DNA of 64,000 nt from Spirochaetota bacterium (GTDB lineage: Bacteria > Spirochaetota > UBA4802 > JAFGDQ01). Shown here piece by piece: positions 47,508 through 57,457 of this stretch (its first letter is position 1; every line of letters starts with the position of its first letter). A program made the translations under genes and the position numbers. Location: contig JAFGDQ010000043.1 in the NCBI GenBank assembly GCA_016932015.1, positions 39,454 through 103,453 of the forward strand, in the 5' to 3' direction. The notes beneath the pieces are model-generated. The model was not told the origin of the DNA. It searched no databases and saw only the letters and a list, made by a program, of their open reading frames with translations.

Positions 47508-50228
47508 ATGATTAAAAAAATAATATGGCTTCTTGTAATTCTTTCTATAGCATATTTACTGTTACAACTGGTATCATATTTCTTCCTGGATTTTGAATGG
47601 TTCAGAATAAATAACGGTCTTAATATTTTCTGGACACTACTATTTACGAAATCAAGAGTACATGCCCTGTTTGCAGTCTTTTTCATTGCGCTGTTCTTTC
47701 TGAATTTTCTTCTGATGAGAGCTCTTGGCGGAAAAGGACGAATCTTCACCAATAATATATTAGACAGAATAAAAATCCCGCTGTTTGGATCAACCAGAAG
47801 AGCCCTTTTTGCTTTTCTTGCTACAGGTGTTATAGCAGCAGGAGTTATAATGGGATTCGGCGCATCAGCCTACTGGAAAGAATATATGATGTTCACTCAT
47901 TCCGTCCCTTTCTCTGAATTCCCGCATGATCCGGTATTTAATCTTGATATTGGATTTTATATCTTTTCACTTCCTTTTTATGAATTCTTATATAAATGGT
48001 TAATGACCTCTCTTGTTGTAATAACCGCTTTTTCCGTTGTCTTTCACATTATTAACGGCGGAATTATGACGGATAAAAAAATAAGCCTTTCGCTTTTTAC
48101 CAGAGCTCATCTTTCAACGCTGACTGCACTTATTGTTCTTTTATTTGGAATAGGTTACAGACTATCAGCATATCAGCTGCTGTTTTCACAGCGGGGAAAA
48201 TTTTTTGGCGCGGGTTATACTGCGGTCAATGCCGAGCTTCTTGCATTTAATGTCTGTATGATAATATCTTTTATAGCAGCCGCACTGCTTCTTTTTAATA
48301 TATTTAAAAGAAGCTTTCTGCTTCCTGCAATTGTTCTCGTAACACTTATACCTGCGTACTTTATTCTGGGAACTCTATTCCCATCTCTTCAGCAGCGTTA
48401 TATTGTTGAACCAAATGAGCTCGATAAGGAAAGACCGTATATAGAAAATAATATCAAATTCACAAGAATTGCCTACGGAATTGGAGAACTGATTGAGAAG
48501 CAGTTTGCCAATGACAGTAATCTTGTATACAAGGATATTGTTAAAAACAGAAATACAATCAGAAATATAAGGCTGTGGGACTGGCGTCCTCTCAGACTCA
48601 CTTATAAACAGCTGCAGGAATTGAAGCCCTACTATCAGTTTAATGATGTTGATGTTGACAGGTACATGATAGACGGCAATAAAACAGCTGTAAATATATC
48701 CGCAAGAGAACTTGCAATTGAGCAGCTTTCTCAAAACAGTCAGACATGGCTTAATCAGCATCTTATTTACACTCACGGTTATGGTATGGTCTTAAGCCGA
48801 GTTGATAAAATAACCCCCGAAGGGCTTCCTGAAATGCTTATTTACGATATTCCGCCTAAGACCAAAATCGATATTGCTATTACACAGCCCAGAATCTATT
48901 ACGGGGAACACAAAAATCCGTATATTATTACGAACACTACCGTAACTCCCGGAGAATTTGACTATCCTTACGGTGATCAGAACAAATATACCAAATATTC
49001 CGGTACAGGCGGATCGTCAATTGATTCTATTTTCAAGAGGCTTCTTTTCGCGATAACTTTCAATGATATTAATATCTTAATTTCAAACAGCATACACAAT
49101 GAAAGCAGGATTCTCTACCGGAGAAATATAAAGGAAATGGTGACAAAATTTACTCCGTTTCTTGAATTTGAGGAAGACCCGTATATAGCAATTGCAGACG
49201 GAAGACTTTTCTGGATTATTGACGCATATACAACAACTGACAGGTTTCCATACTCCACGCCAATTAAAACCAAAACTGCAAATAAGAACATCAACTACAT
49301 CAGAAATTCAGTTAAGGTAATTATTGACGCATATAATGGAACAATGAATTATTATATATCCGACAATAACGACCCTATTGTAAAAACATACGCGAATATT
49401 TTTCCCGGTCTTTTTAAAAAATTCAAAGAAATGCCCGATTATTTAAAATCGCATATCCGCTACCCTGAAACTATTTTCAACATTCAGGCAAATATCCTGC
49501 TTAGATATCACATGACAGATGTTAATGTATTTTACAATAATGAAGATACATGGGATATACCTAAGCAAATTTACGAAAACAATGAAGAACCTGTTCAGAG
49601 TTATTACCTTGTTACAAATCTGCCAGGCGAAGACAGAAGTGAATTTATTCTTATGATGCCATTCACACCTGTAAATAAAGATAATATGACAGCTTTTCTT
49701 GTCACGAAATGCGATCCGCCTCATTACGGACAGATGACACTATTTACACTTCCAAAAGAAAAATTGAGCTACGGGCCAATGCAGATTGAAGCAAGAATAG
49801 ACCAGGATGCCGAAATTTCCAAACAGCTGTCACTCTGGAGTCAGAAAGGATCAAGCGTTATCAGAGGAAATATGCTGATAATACCGATTGAAGAGTCTCT
49901 CTTGTTTATTGAAGCTTTATATCTAAAAGCTGAAACAAGTGAAATGCCGGAGTTAAAAAGGGTTGTACTTTCTTTTGAAGATAAAATTGTAATGGAAGAA
50001 AACCTTGGAAAAGCTATTGAAAAAATATTCGTACAGGGTAAATATTTCACTGAAACTGTTTCAGAAGAACATTCTACTGATGAAAAATTCAGGGAATATG
50101 CGGCAAAAGCCTATATGTATTTAAACCAGGCAGAAGAAAATCAGCGTAAGGGTGACTGGGCAAAATACGGAGAAGAGATCAACAAGCTTAAAGAAATTCT
50201 GACACTTATGAAAGAACTTACAAATTAA
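47508..50228 (+). CDS. UPF0182 family membrane protein
   Basis: Multi-TM N-terminus, NGLNIFWTLLFTKSRVHALF, QRYIVEPNELDKERPYIENNIKFTRIAYGI and IDSIFKRLLFAI typical of the family. Confidence 0.9.
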   Translation: MIKKIIWLLVILSIAYLLLQLVSYFFLDFEWFRINNGLNIFWTLLFTKSRVHALFAVFFIALFFLNFLLMRALGGKGRIFTNNILDRIKIPLFGSTRRALFAFLATGVIAAGVIMGFGASAYWKEYMMFTHSVPFSEFPHDPVFNLDIGFYIFSLPFYEFLYKWLMTSLVVITAFSVVFHIINGGIMTDKKISLSLFTRAHLSTLTALIVLLFGIGYRLSAYQLLFSQRGKFFGAGYTAVNAELLAFNVCMIISFIAAALLLFNIFKRSFLLPAIVLVTLIPAYFILGTLFPSLQQRYIVEPNELDKERPYIENNIKFTRIAYGIGELIEKQFANDSNLVYKDIVKNRNTIRNIRLWDWRPLRLTYKQLQELKPYYQFNDVDVDRYMIDGNKTAVNISARELAIEQLSQNSQTWLNQHLIYTHGYGMVLSRVDKITPEGLPEMLIYDIPPKTKIDIAITQPRIYYGEHKNPYIITNTTVTPGEFDYPYGDQNKYTKYSGTGGSSIDSIFKRLLFAITFNDINILISNSIHNESRILYRRNIKEMVTKFTPFLEFEEDPYIAIADGRLFWIIDAYTTTDRFPYSTPIKTKTANKNINYIRNSVKVIIDAYNGTMNYYISDNNDPIVKTYANIFPGLFKKFKEMPDYLKSHIRYPETIFNIQANILLRYHMTDVNVFYNNEDTWDIPKQIYENNEEPVQSYYLVTNLPGEDRSEFILMMPFTPVNKDNMTAFLVTKCDPPHYGQMTLFTLPKEKLSYGPMQIEARIDQDAEISKQLSLWSQKGSSVIRGNMLIIPIEESLLFIEALYLKAETSEMPELKRVVLSFEDKIVMEENLGKAIEKIFVQGKYFTETVSEEHSTDEKFREYAAKAYMYLNQAEENQRKGDWAKYGEEINKLKEILTLMKELTN

Positions 50229-50232
50229 TAGA

Positions 50233-51573
50233 TTAACTGAATCCAAGCTCTTCAGCAAACCTTGATAATCCTCCGTCATTTGTTTTGTGATGTATAATAT
50301 ACAGTTTTTCCATAGCTCTTGTGAGTGCTACATATAAAAGCCTTCTTTCCTCTTCAATATCTGTGGATGTATCAGGTATTATTTCATCAGATAGTCCGGC
50401 TATAATAACAGAGTCGAACTCCAGTCCTTTGGATGCGTGCATTGTCATTAATTTAACAGAAGCCCCATGCAAATCATCCGGCTTCAATCTTTCTGATAAA
50501 AAACTGCCCTGCCTGTTATTGCGGTAAAGGATAGCAGCAGTTCCCTGCCCGCGGAATTCCTTACTCTTCAATATCGCGGTTATTACTTCTGCTTCTTCAG
50601 CAAAACTTTCAACAGAGAAATTTCTTATTATACCTCCCCTGCCTTTAAATGACTTCAGCTTTTTACCGGTTCTGTATTTATTTGTTCTTATAAATTTATT
50701 GGAAAGCTTAACAATCTCTTTTTTTGAGCGGTAATTTTTATCAAGTTTATGAATTTTCACCTTTGAGAAATATTTCTTCATATTGATCAGATAATCAATT
50801 TTTGCTCCGCGGAATCCGTAAATTGACTGCCAGTCATCTCCCACTAAAAATAAATTCGGGTTCTTTTTATTTAGCAGCAGTTTTATCAGTCTGAAATTAT
50901 CTTCAGAAGTATCCTGAAATTCATCAACAAATATATATTTAATGCTCTTATGGACATCCTCTCTTATTTTTTTGTCTTTTTCAAGAATTTCGACAGTAAA
51001 ATCAATCATGTCGCCAAAATCGATCAGATTATTTAATATTTTATACTCCATGAATTTATTTTCTATTTTTTTTAATTCATCAATAATGCCCAGACGGTAA
51101 AGTTTCCTGTACATTTTTTTACTCAGGCTGATGGTATTTTCAAGCAATCCGGATATAATGTCCATTGGCAGACCGTAAAATTCAGGCAAAAATTCCCTGA
51201 TAAAATTATTCCTTATAGAAGTTTTTTTTGTATTGTCTATAATCTCCGGGAATATTTTATATCCATATTCCGAAAAAAGCAACCGGCTGTTTCTCCTTAA
51301 AAATCCAAGGCAAAAAGAATGAAAAGTACCGGAGATGATCCTTTCTGCATCCATTCCAATTTGACTTTGAACACGATCTTTTATTTCCTGAGCAGCTTTA
51401 TTGCTGAAAGTGAGAATAAGCAGCTCTGCAGGTTTTGCTGTATTGCTTCGTAAAATATTATTAACCTTCTCAATAAGAGTCTTTGTCTTTCCGGTACCGG
51501 CCCCTGCTATTACGAGTTCAATTCCGCATACCGGAAGGGAGGCTTTATGTTGTTTTTTATTTAATTTATTCAT
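50233..51573 (-). CDS. Short UvrD/Rep-like superfamily I helicase
   Basis: GAGTGKTKTLIEKV, LTFSNKAAQEI, FVDEFQDTSEDN, GDDWQSIYGFRGA, TMHASKGLEFDSV, RRLLYVALTRAMEKL. Confidence 0.88.
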   Translation of the reverse strand: MNKLNKKQHKASLPVCGIELVIAGAGTGKTKTLIEKVNNILRSNTAKPAELLILTFSNKAAQEIKDRVQSQIGMDAERIISGTFHSFCLGFLRRNSRLLFSEYGYKIFPEIIDNTKKTSIRNNFIREFLPEFYGLPMDIISGLLENTISLSKKMYRKLYRLGIIDELKKIENKFMEYKILNNLIDFGDMIDFTVEILEKDKKIREDVHKSIKYIFVDEFQDTSEDNFRLIKLLLNKKNPNLFLVGDDWQSIYGFRGAKIDYLINMKKYFSKVKIHKLDKNYRSKKEIVKLSNKFIRTNKYRTGKKLKSFKGRGGIIRNFSVESFAEEAEVITAILKSKEFRGQGTAAILYRNNRQGSFLSERLKPDDLHGASVKLMTMHASKGLEFDSVIIAGLSDEIIPDTSTDIEEERRLLYVALTRAMEKLYIIHHKTNDGGLSRFAEELGFS

Positions 51574-51860
51574 AATAAGGTGAGTTTCCTGTATTAAATT
51601 AATTATATGATAATTTTATCAAGTACAATTCGCAATTTTTCTGTTTTGGATTAATGAATAAATCATAATTTGAAACCTGCAAAGAAATTAATCGTCAGAA
51701 TATTAATCTTAAAATTGTTGACGATTTCATTTCAATATTTCAAAATGTTGTTATGAGAAATCAAATTATTGCTATAAAATGTCTTTCAATTGTAAATCTC
51801 CTGATTTCACACATACAGAAAAAAAATATTCTAAAAAAATAAATAAAATAGGAGAAAAAG

Positions 51861-52955
51861 ATGGAAATCAAGGCCGCTGTTACTTATGAAAAATCTGCTC
51901 CTTTTAAAATTGAACAGATAGAAATCGACGATCCAAGGGACAATGAGGTACTCGTACGCATAGTCGGCTCAGGTATATGTCACACAGACCTGGCTGCAAG
52001 AGAGCAGATGATACCTTATCCGCTACCCGGAGTTCTCGGTCATGAAGGTTCCGGAATAGTGGAAAAAGTCGGAAAAAATGTTAAAAGATTAAAACCGGGT
52101 GATCATGTGGCAATGTCATGGGACTGCTGTCATCAATGCAAAGCCTGCAGATCAGGAATGGATCCTTATTGCGAAGTCTGGCTGCCGACAAACTTTGCAG
52201 GTCTAAGATCTGACGGAAGTACTTCTTTCAAAAAAGACGGCAAGGTTATTCATGGAGCTTTTTTCTGCCAGTCAGCTTTTGCAACTCATGCTCTTACAAA
52301 TGAAACAAGTGCAGTAAAAGTAAGAGAAGATGTGCCGCTCGAAATGCTTGCTCCTCTCGGATGCGGAGTACAGACCGGTGTCGGAGCCGTATTTAATTCA
52401 CTAAAGCCGAATCCCGGTGATTCCATCGCTGTATTCGGATGCGGAACAGTCGGCATGAGCGCCATACTTGGAGCTGTTATTAAAGGTTGTACAACTATTG
52501 TTGCAATAGACCTTGTTCCTGAACGACTTGAACTGGCAAAAGAGCTTGGAGCAACACATGTGATAAACGCAAAAGATACGGATCCCGTACAGGCTATAAT
52601 GGATATTACCAAAACCGGTATCAATTTTGCACTTGAGTGTGTCGGTAATCCAAATATTCTCAATCAGGCTGTTAATTCTTTAGGTATTCTCGGTGTATGC
52701 GGCCAGGTGGGCGCAGTAGCTCCAGGTACACCTGTAACACTTAACATGGATCAGGTAATGAACGGACGAACAGTAAAAGGAATTATTGAAGGAGATTCTG
52801 TTCCCGAAATTTTCATTCCGATTCTAATTGAGCTTTATATGCAGGGTAAATTACCTTTTGACCGTCTTATAAAATATTATGATTTTGATGATATTAACAA
52901 AGCGGTTGAAGATATGGAGAAAGGGATTGTTATTAAACCTGTTTTAAAACCGTAG
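51861..52955 (+). CDS. Zinc-dependent NAD(P)-alcohol dehydrogenase (aryl/class III-like)
   Basis: GSGICHTDLAAREQ, GHEGSGIVEKVG, zinc structural CCHQCKACRSGMDPYC, GCGVQTGVGAVFN, FGCGTVGMSAILGA. Confidence 0.93.
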   Translation: MEIKAAVTYEKSAPFKIEQIEIDDPRDNEVLVRIVGSGICHTDLAAREQMIPYPLPGVLGHEGSGIVEKVGKNVKRLKPGDHVAMSWDCCHQCKACRSGMDPYCEVWLPTNFAGLRSDGSTSFKKDGKVIHGAFFCQSAFATHALTNETSAVKVREDVPLEMLAPLGCGVQTGVGAVFNSLKPNPGDSIAVFGCGTVGMSAILGAVIKGCTTIVAIDLVPERLELAKELGATHVINAKDTDPVQAIMDITKTGINFALECVGNPNILNQAVNSLGILGVCGQVGAVAPGTPVTLNMDQVMNGRTVKGIIEGDSVPEIFIPILIELYMQGKLPFDRLIKYYDFDDINKAVEDMEKGIVIKPVLKP

Positions 52956-52966
52956 GTAATTATTTG

Positions 52967-52999
52967 CAGGTAAAGGCGGGAATTATCCGCCTTTACCTG
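52967..52999 (+). terminator. Hairpin CAGGTAAAGGCGG/CCGCCTTTACCTG
   Basis: Perfect 13-bp stem, 7-nt loop, between convergent genes. Confidence 0.7.
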
Positions 53000-53012
53000 A
53001 TTTAAAAAAAAA

Positions 53013-53594
53013 TTATTCAGATTTATATTTTTTATACCACAGAGAATTTTTATCCCGCTCAAGTTTTGAATAAATACATCCGCAATAATTTTGCCGGTAA
53101 AAACCCTCGGCATTCGAAATCTCGATCGATTTCCTGAAACCATCATTTTTTTTAAAATCAGCTTCAAGAAATTCTATTCCGAATTCATTTTCCAGCTTTT
53201 TGCCAATGCCGTTTATTTTTTCTGCGTCTTTATGAGGACTTATGGAAAGAGTTGTAGCAACAATATCGCATCTTTTCTCAGCGGCAAATTCAAAAGATCT
53301 TCTCAAGCGGAATTCATAACATACCCAGCATCTTTCAGATTTTTCACCTGAAAATCTGTATTTCTTCACAACTTTCACCCAGTCACGAACATTATAATCA
53401 GAACAATAAAATTTACAACCGAGCTTTCCGCAGTATTTTTCAATTTCAATTAATCTTTTTTTATATTCTTTTTTGGGAGCTATGTTGGGATTGTAGAAGA
53501 AAGGCAGCACATCAAAAGCGGTTTTCAGTAATTCATATACATAGCCGAAACATGGCGCGCAGCAGCAGTGTAATAATAAACTCTTGTTACTCAA
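53013..53594 (-). CDS. queH: Epoxyqueuosine reductase QueH
   Basis: LLLHCCCAPCFGYVYELL, FFYNPNIAPKKEYKKRLIEIEKYC, RCWVCYEFRLRRSFEFA, TTLSISPHKDAEKIN, YRQNYCGCIYS. Confidence 0.9.
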   Translation of the reverse strand: MSNKSLLLHCCCAPCFGYVYELLKTAFDVLPFFYNPNIAPKKEYKKRLIEIEKYCGKLGCKFYCSDYNVRDWVKVVKKYRFSGEKSERCWVCYEFRLRRSFEFAAEKRCDIVATTLSISPHKDAEKINGIGKKLENEFGIEFLEADFKKNDGFRKSIEISNAEGFYRQNYCGCIYSKLERDKNSLWYKKYKSE

Positions 53595-53595
53595 A

Positions 53596-53952
53596 TTATT
53601 TCATGTACCTGGATATAAATTTATTCAATTTTCTGGAATTTGCAGAATCGGATTGTGAATCCAGCCATAACAATAAATCTGTACTTATTCCTTTGCAGGA
53701 ATTATACTCATGATTAATTATATAATTAGCTATTAAATATTTCATTCTATTAAATATTCTTTCCGCTTTTCCCAATTCATAAGGAGTAGAGCCAAGCATT
53801 TCAGCAATTTTTACAATAATTTCATGTTTGTTTATTTCTTTTAATTCGCCTCTATATTCGTCACCAAATATGCAATTATCTAAAGAAACATTTTCAGATG
53901 TTTCCATGGAATACCCGGAAGAATCTTTTAATTTTTTTCTTTTCATTTTCAT
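53596..53952 (-). CDS. Hypothetical protein
   Basis: 118-aa ORF directly upstream of queH on the same strand. Confidence 0.5.
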   Translation of the reverse strand: MKMKRKKLKDSSGYSMETSENVSLDNCIFGDEYRGELKEINKHEIIVKIAEMLGSTPYELGKAERIFNRMKYLIANYIINHEYNSCKGISTDLLLWLDSQSDSANSRKLNKFISRYMK

Positions 53953-54349
53953 CGCATTTCTTTGTAATAATTAAAATCCTGTCTTATTTTATATAAGAAT
54001 GATTTTATTGAATCCATACTTAAATATTCTTAATAATTTTATCAGATACTGTAAAAATTTCCCATATCTAATTATTATAATCAAAATTACTCTTATTGTC
54101 AATTAATTATGAAGCACTTATAATATGCTGTAATTAAAAGCTGCTTTAATAAATCAGTAAAATCTATGAATTCAAATTTCTCAATTCCGGCTGTAATATG
54201 TCCGGCATTCAGTCCTGTTTTGTGTTACTACAATCTATAATAAAACAGATTATAAAGTAAAAATTACAGTATTATATCTTTTTTATTAATAATTTTTTTA
54301 CATAAGTCGATAAATTAAATGAGACATAAAATATCACAGGAATAAAGCT

Positions 54350-54571
54350 ATGAAAAATACTAAAGAAAAAACAAATTTTAAATCATTATTAACAAAATAC
54401 TTAAATATTAAAGGCCTTGATATAGTAGTATTTCTTAATGACGGGAAAGAGGTAGAGCTTCAAAAAAACCGTAAACTAATAAAAAATGAAATAGTTTATT
54501 CTGATAAAAATAATAACGAAATAAGAATTAAAATTTCTCAAATAAAATCAATAGATCTTTACGCTGCCTGA
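54350..54571 (+). CDS. Hypothetical small protein
   Basis: 73-aa ORF with no overlapping stronger candidate. Confidence 0.45.
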   Translation: MKNTKEKTNFKSLLTKYLNIKGLDIVVFLNDGKEVELQKNRKLIKNEIVYSDKNNNEIRIKISQIKSIDLYAA

Positions 54572-54697
54572 TTCCGCTATAAATATTTAATAAAATTCCC
54601 CGGCATATGTCTTTATAAAATTTTCATACATGAAATATACCTTTCGATTAAATAATTAGTAATTGACAATATCTAAAAATGAGAAAATCTGTTGATT

Positions 54698-54735
54698 ATT
54701 TTTAATGAAATAATATTTATTATTTCATTAAAAAT
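54698..54735. repeat. Perfect 17-bp inverted repeat ATTTTTAATGAAATAAT-ATTT-ATTATTTCATTAAAAAT
   Basis: Read directly; 48 bp upstream of the gspC start codon. Confidence 0.85.
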
Positions 54736-54783
54736 ACTAAAATTACTGGAAATTTACACTCATTTCCCGGGTATATTATTGTA

Positions 54784-55644
54784 ATGCAAAACCTGAAATT
54801 CCATATAATAAATACTGCCGCTGTTGTACTTTTTTCCTATATACTGGCATTTACAATCAGTCAGTTTATAAGGTTAAATATTACTCCTGCATACACCGAT
54901 TCCATAGACAAACGTCAAAGGCCGTCAGGCAAATCAAAAGAAAAAACATTCGAAGATTATAAAGCAATACTTGATGCTACTTTTTTCAAAGTACCGGGAG
55001 AAACCGTTACCTCCGAAGACAGTGAAACACCGGTGGTATATACTATGGAAAATTCAAATAACCTTATTTTACTTGGAACAATTACCGGACCGTCAAGCAT
55101 AGCACGTGCTTTGATAAAGAAAAAAGGCGAAAAAGATTCACAGGTTTTCAAATTATGGAGTGATGTTTACGGCTTTAAACTTGTTCGAATAGATAACTCA
55201 AAGATATATTTAAAACAAAATGAAAATATTGAAATCATCGATATGTATACCCAGAAAGAGGATAATCAGTCTTCAAACAGAATAACGAATACAAAACCGG
55301 ATTCAGATTCAGGCCCGCCTAAAAGTCAGACTATCAGCAGATCCGAGATTCAGCAGAAAGTACTTAATAACCTGGATAATGCGCTTAAAGGCTTAAGAGC
55401 CGGACCTTACAGAGTAAACGGTAAAGTTGAAGGTTATAAACTATTTCGAGTAAGTCCAAGCAATATACTGTACAGGCTTGGAGCCAGGAGTGGTGATATA
55501 GCAAGAAGAATTAACGGCCATGCTATTGACAGCACTGAGAAGCTGATGGGCCTGTGGCAGTCTATTCAGGGTGAATCAAAAATTTCCATTGATCTTGAAC
55601 GGGGTGGAAAAATTGAAACTTTTGAAATTAATTTAACTGATTAA
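54784..55644 (+). CDS. gspC: Type II secretion system protein C (with PDZ-like domain)
   Basis: Single N-terminal TM, HR-like domain NNLILLGTITGPSSIARALIKKKGE, PDZ-like GYKLFRVSPSNILYRLGARSGDIARRINGHAID; first gene of the gsp operon. Confidence 0.8.
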   Translation: MQNLKFHIINTAAVVLFSYILAFTISQFIRLNITPAYTDSIDKRQRPSGKSKEKTFEDYKAILDATFFKVPGETVTSEDSETPVVYTMENSNNLILLGTITGPSSIARALIKKKGEKDSQVFKLWSDVYGFKLVRIDNSKIYLKQNENIEIIDMYTQKEDNQSSNRITNTKPDSDSGPPKSQTISRSEIQQKVLNNLDNALKGLRAGPYRVNGKVEGYKLFRVSPSNILYRLGARSGDIARRINGHAIDSTEKLMGLWQSIQGESKISIDLERGGKIETFEINLTD

Positions 55645-55659
55645 TACAAGGAAATATAA

Positions 55660-57438
55660 ATGAAAGCTGACAAGAGATTTCGAAAAAGCAGGATTCCCGG
55701 TATTTTAATGCTGATTTTATGTACTGCTTTTTTTCGTGCGGATACGATTATAAATAATATATCCCTTAAAACTTCCGGTAACTCAATACTGTTTGCGAAA
55801 ACAAAATATTTTACTCTAAACTTCAAGGATGCGGATATAACCGAATTCCTTAATGTAATGAGCCAGTTAATAGGCAAAAACATTATAGTTGATGATAAAG
55901 TCAGAGGAAAAATCACAATCAGTTCAGTGAAGAAATTCCCTGTTTCCGAGGCATATGAAATTTTAAAATCAATACTTGAAGTTAAGGGACTGGCTGTAAT
56001 AGAGACTCCATCATTAATTAAAATAATCCCTGTAAAAGAAGCCATTAAGAAAAATGCTGAAATAATAATAGACGGGGAAAAACAGGAAATGAAGCTAGGC
56101 GAAGAGAAAACTCAGACCTATCTTCTAACTATTGAAAATACTGACGCAAATGATATTGCTTCCGCCCTTAAATCTTTAAAATCCAGCCAGGTTGATGTTG
56201 TTCTTGTACGTACACAAAACATGATCATATTAAGCGGCATATCATCGGAAATAAACGGCCTTGTTAAAATTGCGAAGGAGCTCGACAAAAAACCTGAGGA
56301 AGAAGAAGAGGAAAAAATAGTAAAAGGTAATATACACATAGTTCATCTTGAGAATGCTGATGCGGAACAGCTTGCCGGGGTTCTTGCAAGAATTCCTTTT
56401 TCGGAAAACGCGAAGATTGACACTTCACCTCAAACACCAAAACCTGCAGCAAGAACATCAGCTAAGGCCAGAAGAACAACAGGAACTCAGCAGGTAGCAA
56501 CTCCCAAAAAAGATACAACAAAACTGTCTATAATTGCCAATAAAGAAACTAATTCACTGATCATTACAGCAACTCCTGAAGAATTCAGGGAAATAAGGCG
56601 TGTTATTAAAGAACTGGATACAGTCAGAGAACAGGTACTGATAGAAGCCTTGATTGTTGAAATTTCGGCTGATAAGTCATGGGGCCTCGGCATTGACTGG
56701 ATGCTTGGAGCCGAAGCCGGAGGAGATATGATTGGCGGATCATCCATAATGGGAGTACCTCCGAATTACACAAGCACGACAGGGGTTCCTGACGGGAAAA
56801 AACTTGCATTACCGCTTGCACAGGGATTTCAGCTGGGTTTCCTGAGTGGTGAAAGCGCTCTGGGGTTTGCGCTGTTAAGTCTTTCTGAGACAGACCAGAA
56901 TTTTAATGTACTGTCCACACCTCAAATTCTTACCATTGATAATCATGAAGCTGAACTGAATATTGGAGAGGAAATTCCTGTTACCTCAAATACAAGAATT
57001 ACAGACACTGGAACACAGTATGATTCCTATGAATATAAATCAGTCGGCATAAAGTTAAAGCTTACACCGCATATTACACAGAACAGCAGAATAACACTCG
57101 ATCTGTATCAGGAAGCCAACGATGTTCTTTCAAGCGGAAGCACTACAACATTGCCAACCCTTACCAAGAGAGACATACAGACTAAAGTTACAATTACTGA
57201 CGGTAAAACAATAGTAATCGGCGGACTCATTAAAAACAATAAAAGCGAAGTTGTTGTAAAGGTTCCGTTTCTCGGGGATATTCCGATTTTAGGCTGGCTT
57301 TTTAAAAGAAAAGATGTTTCATATAAAAAGACAAATCTGCTTGTATTCATAACACCGCATATTGTCACCCAACAGGATAGAATAGACGCTATAACTGAAC
57401 AGAAAAGGGAAGAACAAAAAAGACTGAGAATAAAATAA
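55660..57438 (+). CDS. gspD: Type II secretion system secretin
   Basis: N-domains (TLNFKDADITEFLNVMSQLIGKNIIVDDKVRGKITI) and secretin domain (VLIEALIVEISADKSWGLGIDW, ...VPFLGDIPILGWLFKRK). Confidence 0.95.
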   Translation: MKADKRFRKSRIPGILMLILCTAFFRADTIINNISLKTSGNSILFAKTKYFTLNFKDADITEFLNVMSQLIGKNIIVDDKVRGKITISSVKKFPVSEAYEILKSILEVKGLAVIETPSLIKIIPVKEAIKKNAEIIIDGEKQEMKLGEEKTQTYLLTIENTDANDIASALKSLKSSQVDVVLVRTQNMIILSGISSEINGLVKIAKELDKKPEEEEEEKIVKGNIHIVHLENADAEQLAGVLARIPFSENAKIDTSPQTPKPAARTSAKARRTTGTQQVATPKKDTTKLSIIANKETNSLIITATPEEFREIRRVIKELDTVREQVLIEALIVEISADKSWGLGIDWMLGAEAGGDMIGGSSIMGVPPNYTSTTGVPDGKKLALPLAQGFQLGFLSGESALGFALLSLSETDQNFNVLSTPQILTIDNHEAELNIGEEIPVTSNTRITDTGTQYDSYEYKSVGIKLKLTPHITQNSRITLDLYQEANDVLSSGSTTTLPTLTKRDIQTKVTITDGKTIVIGGLIKNNKSEVVVKVPFLGDIPILGWLFKRKDVSYKKTNLLVFITPHIVTQQDRIDAITEQKREEQKRLRIK

Positions 57439-57457
57439 CAGTTTTTGATACCAAACT

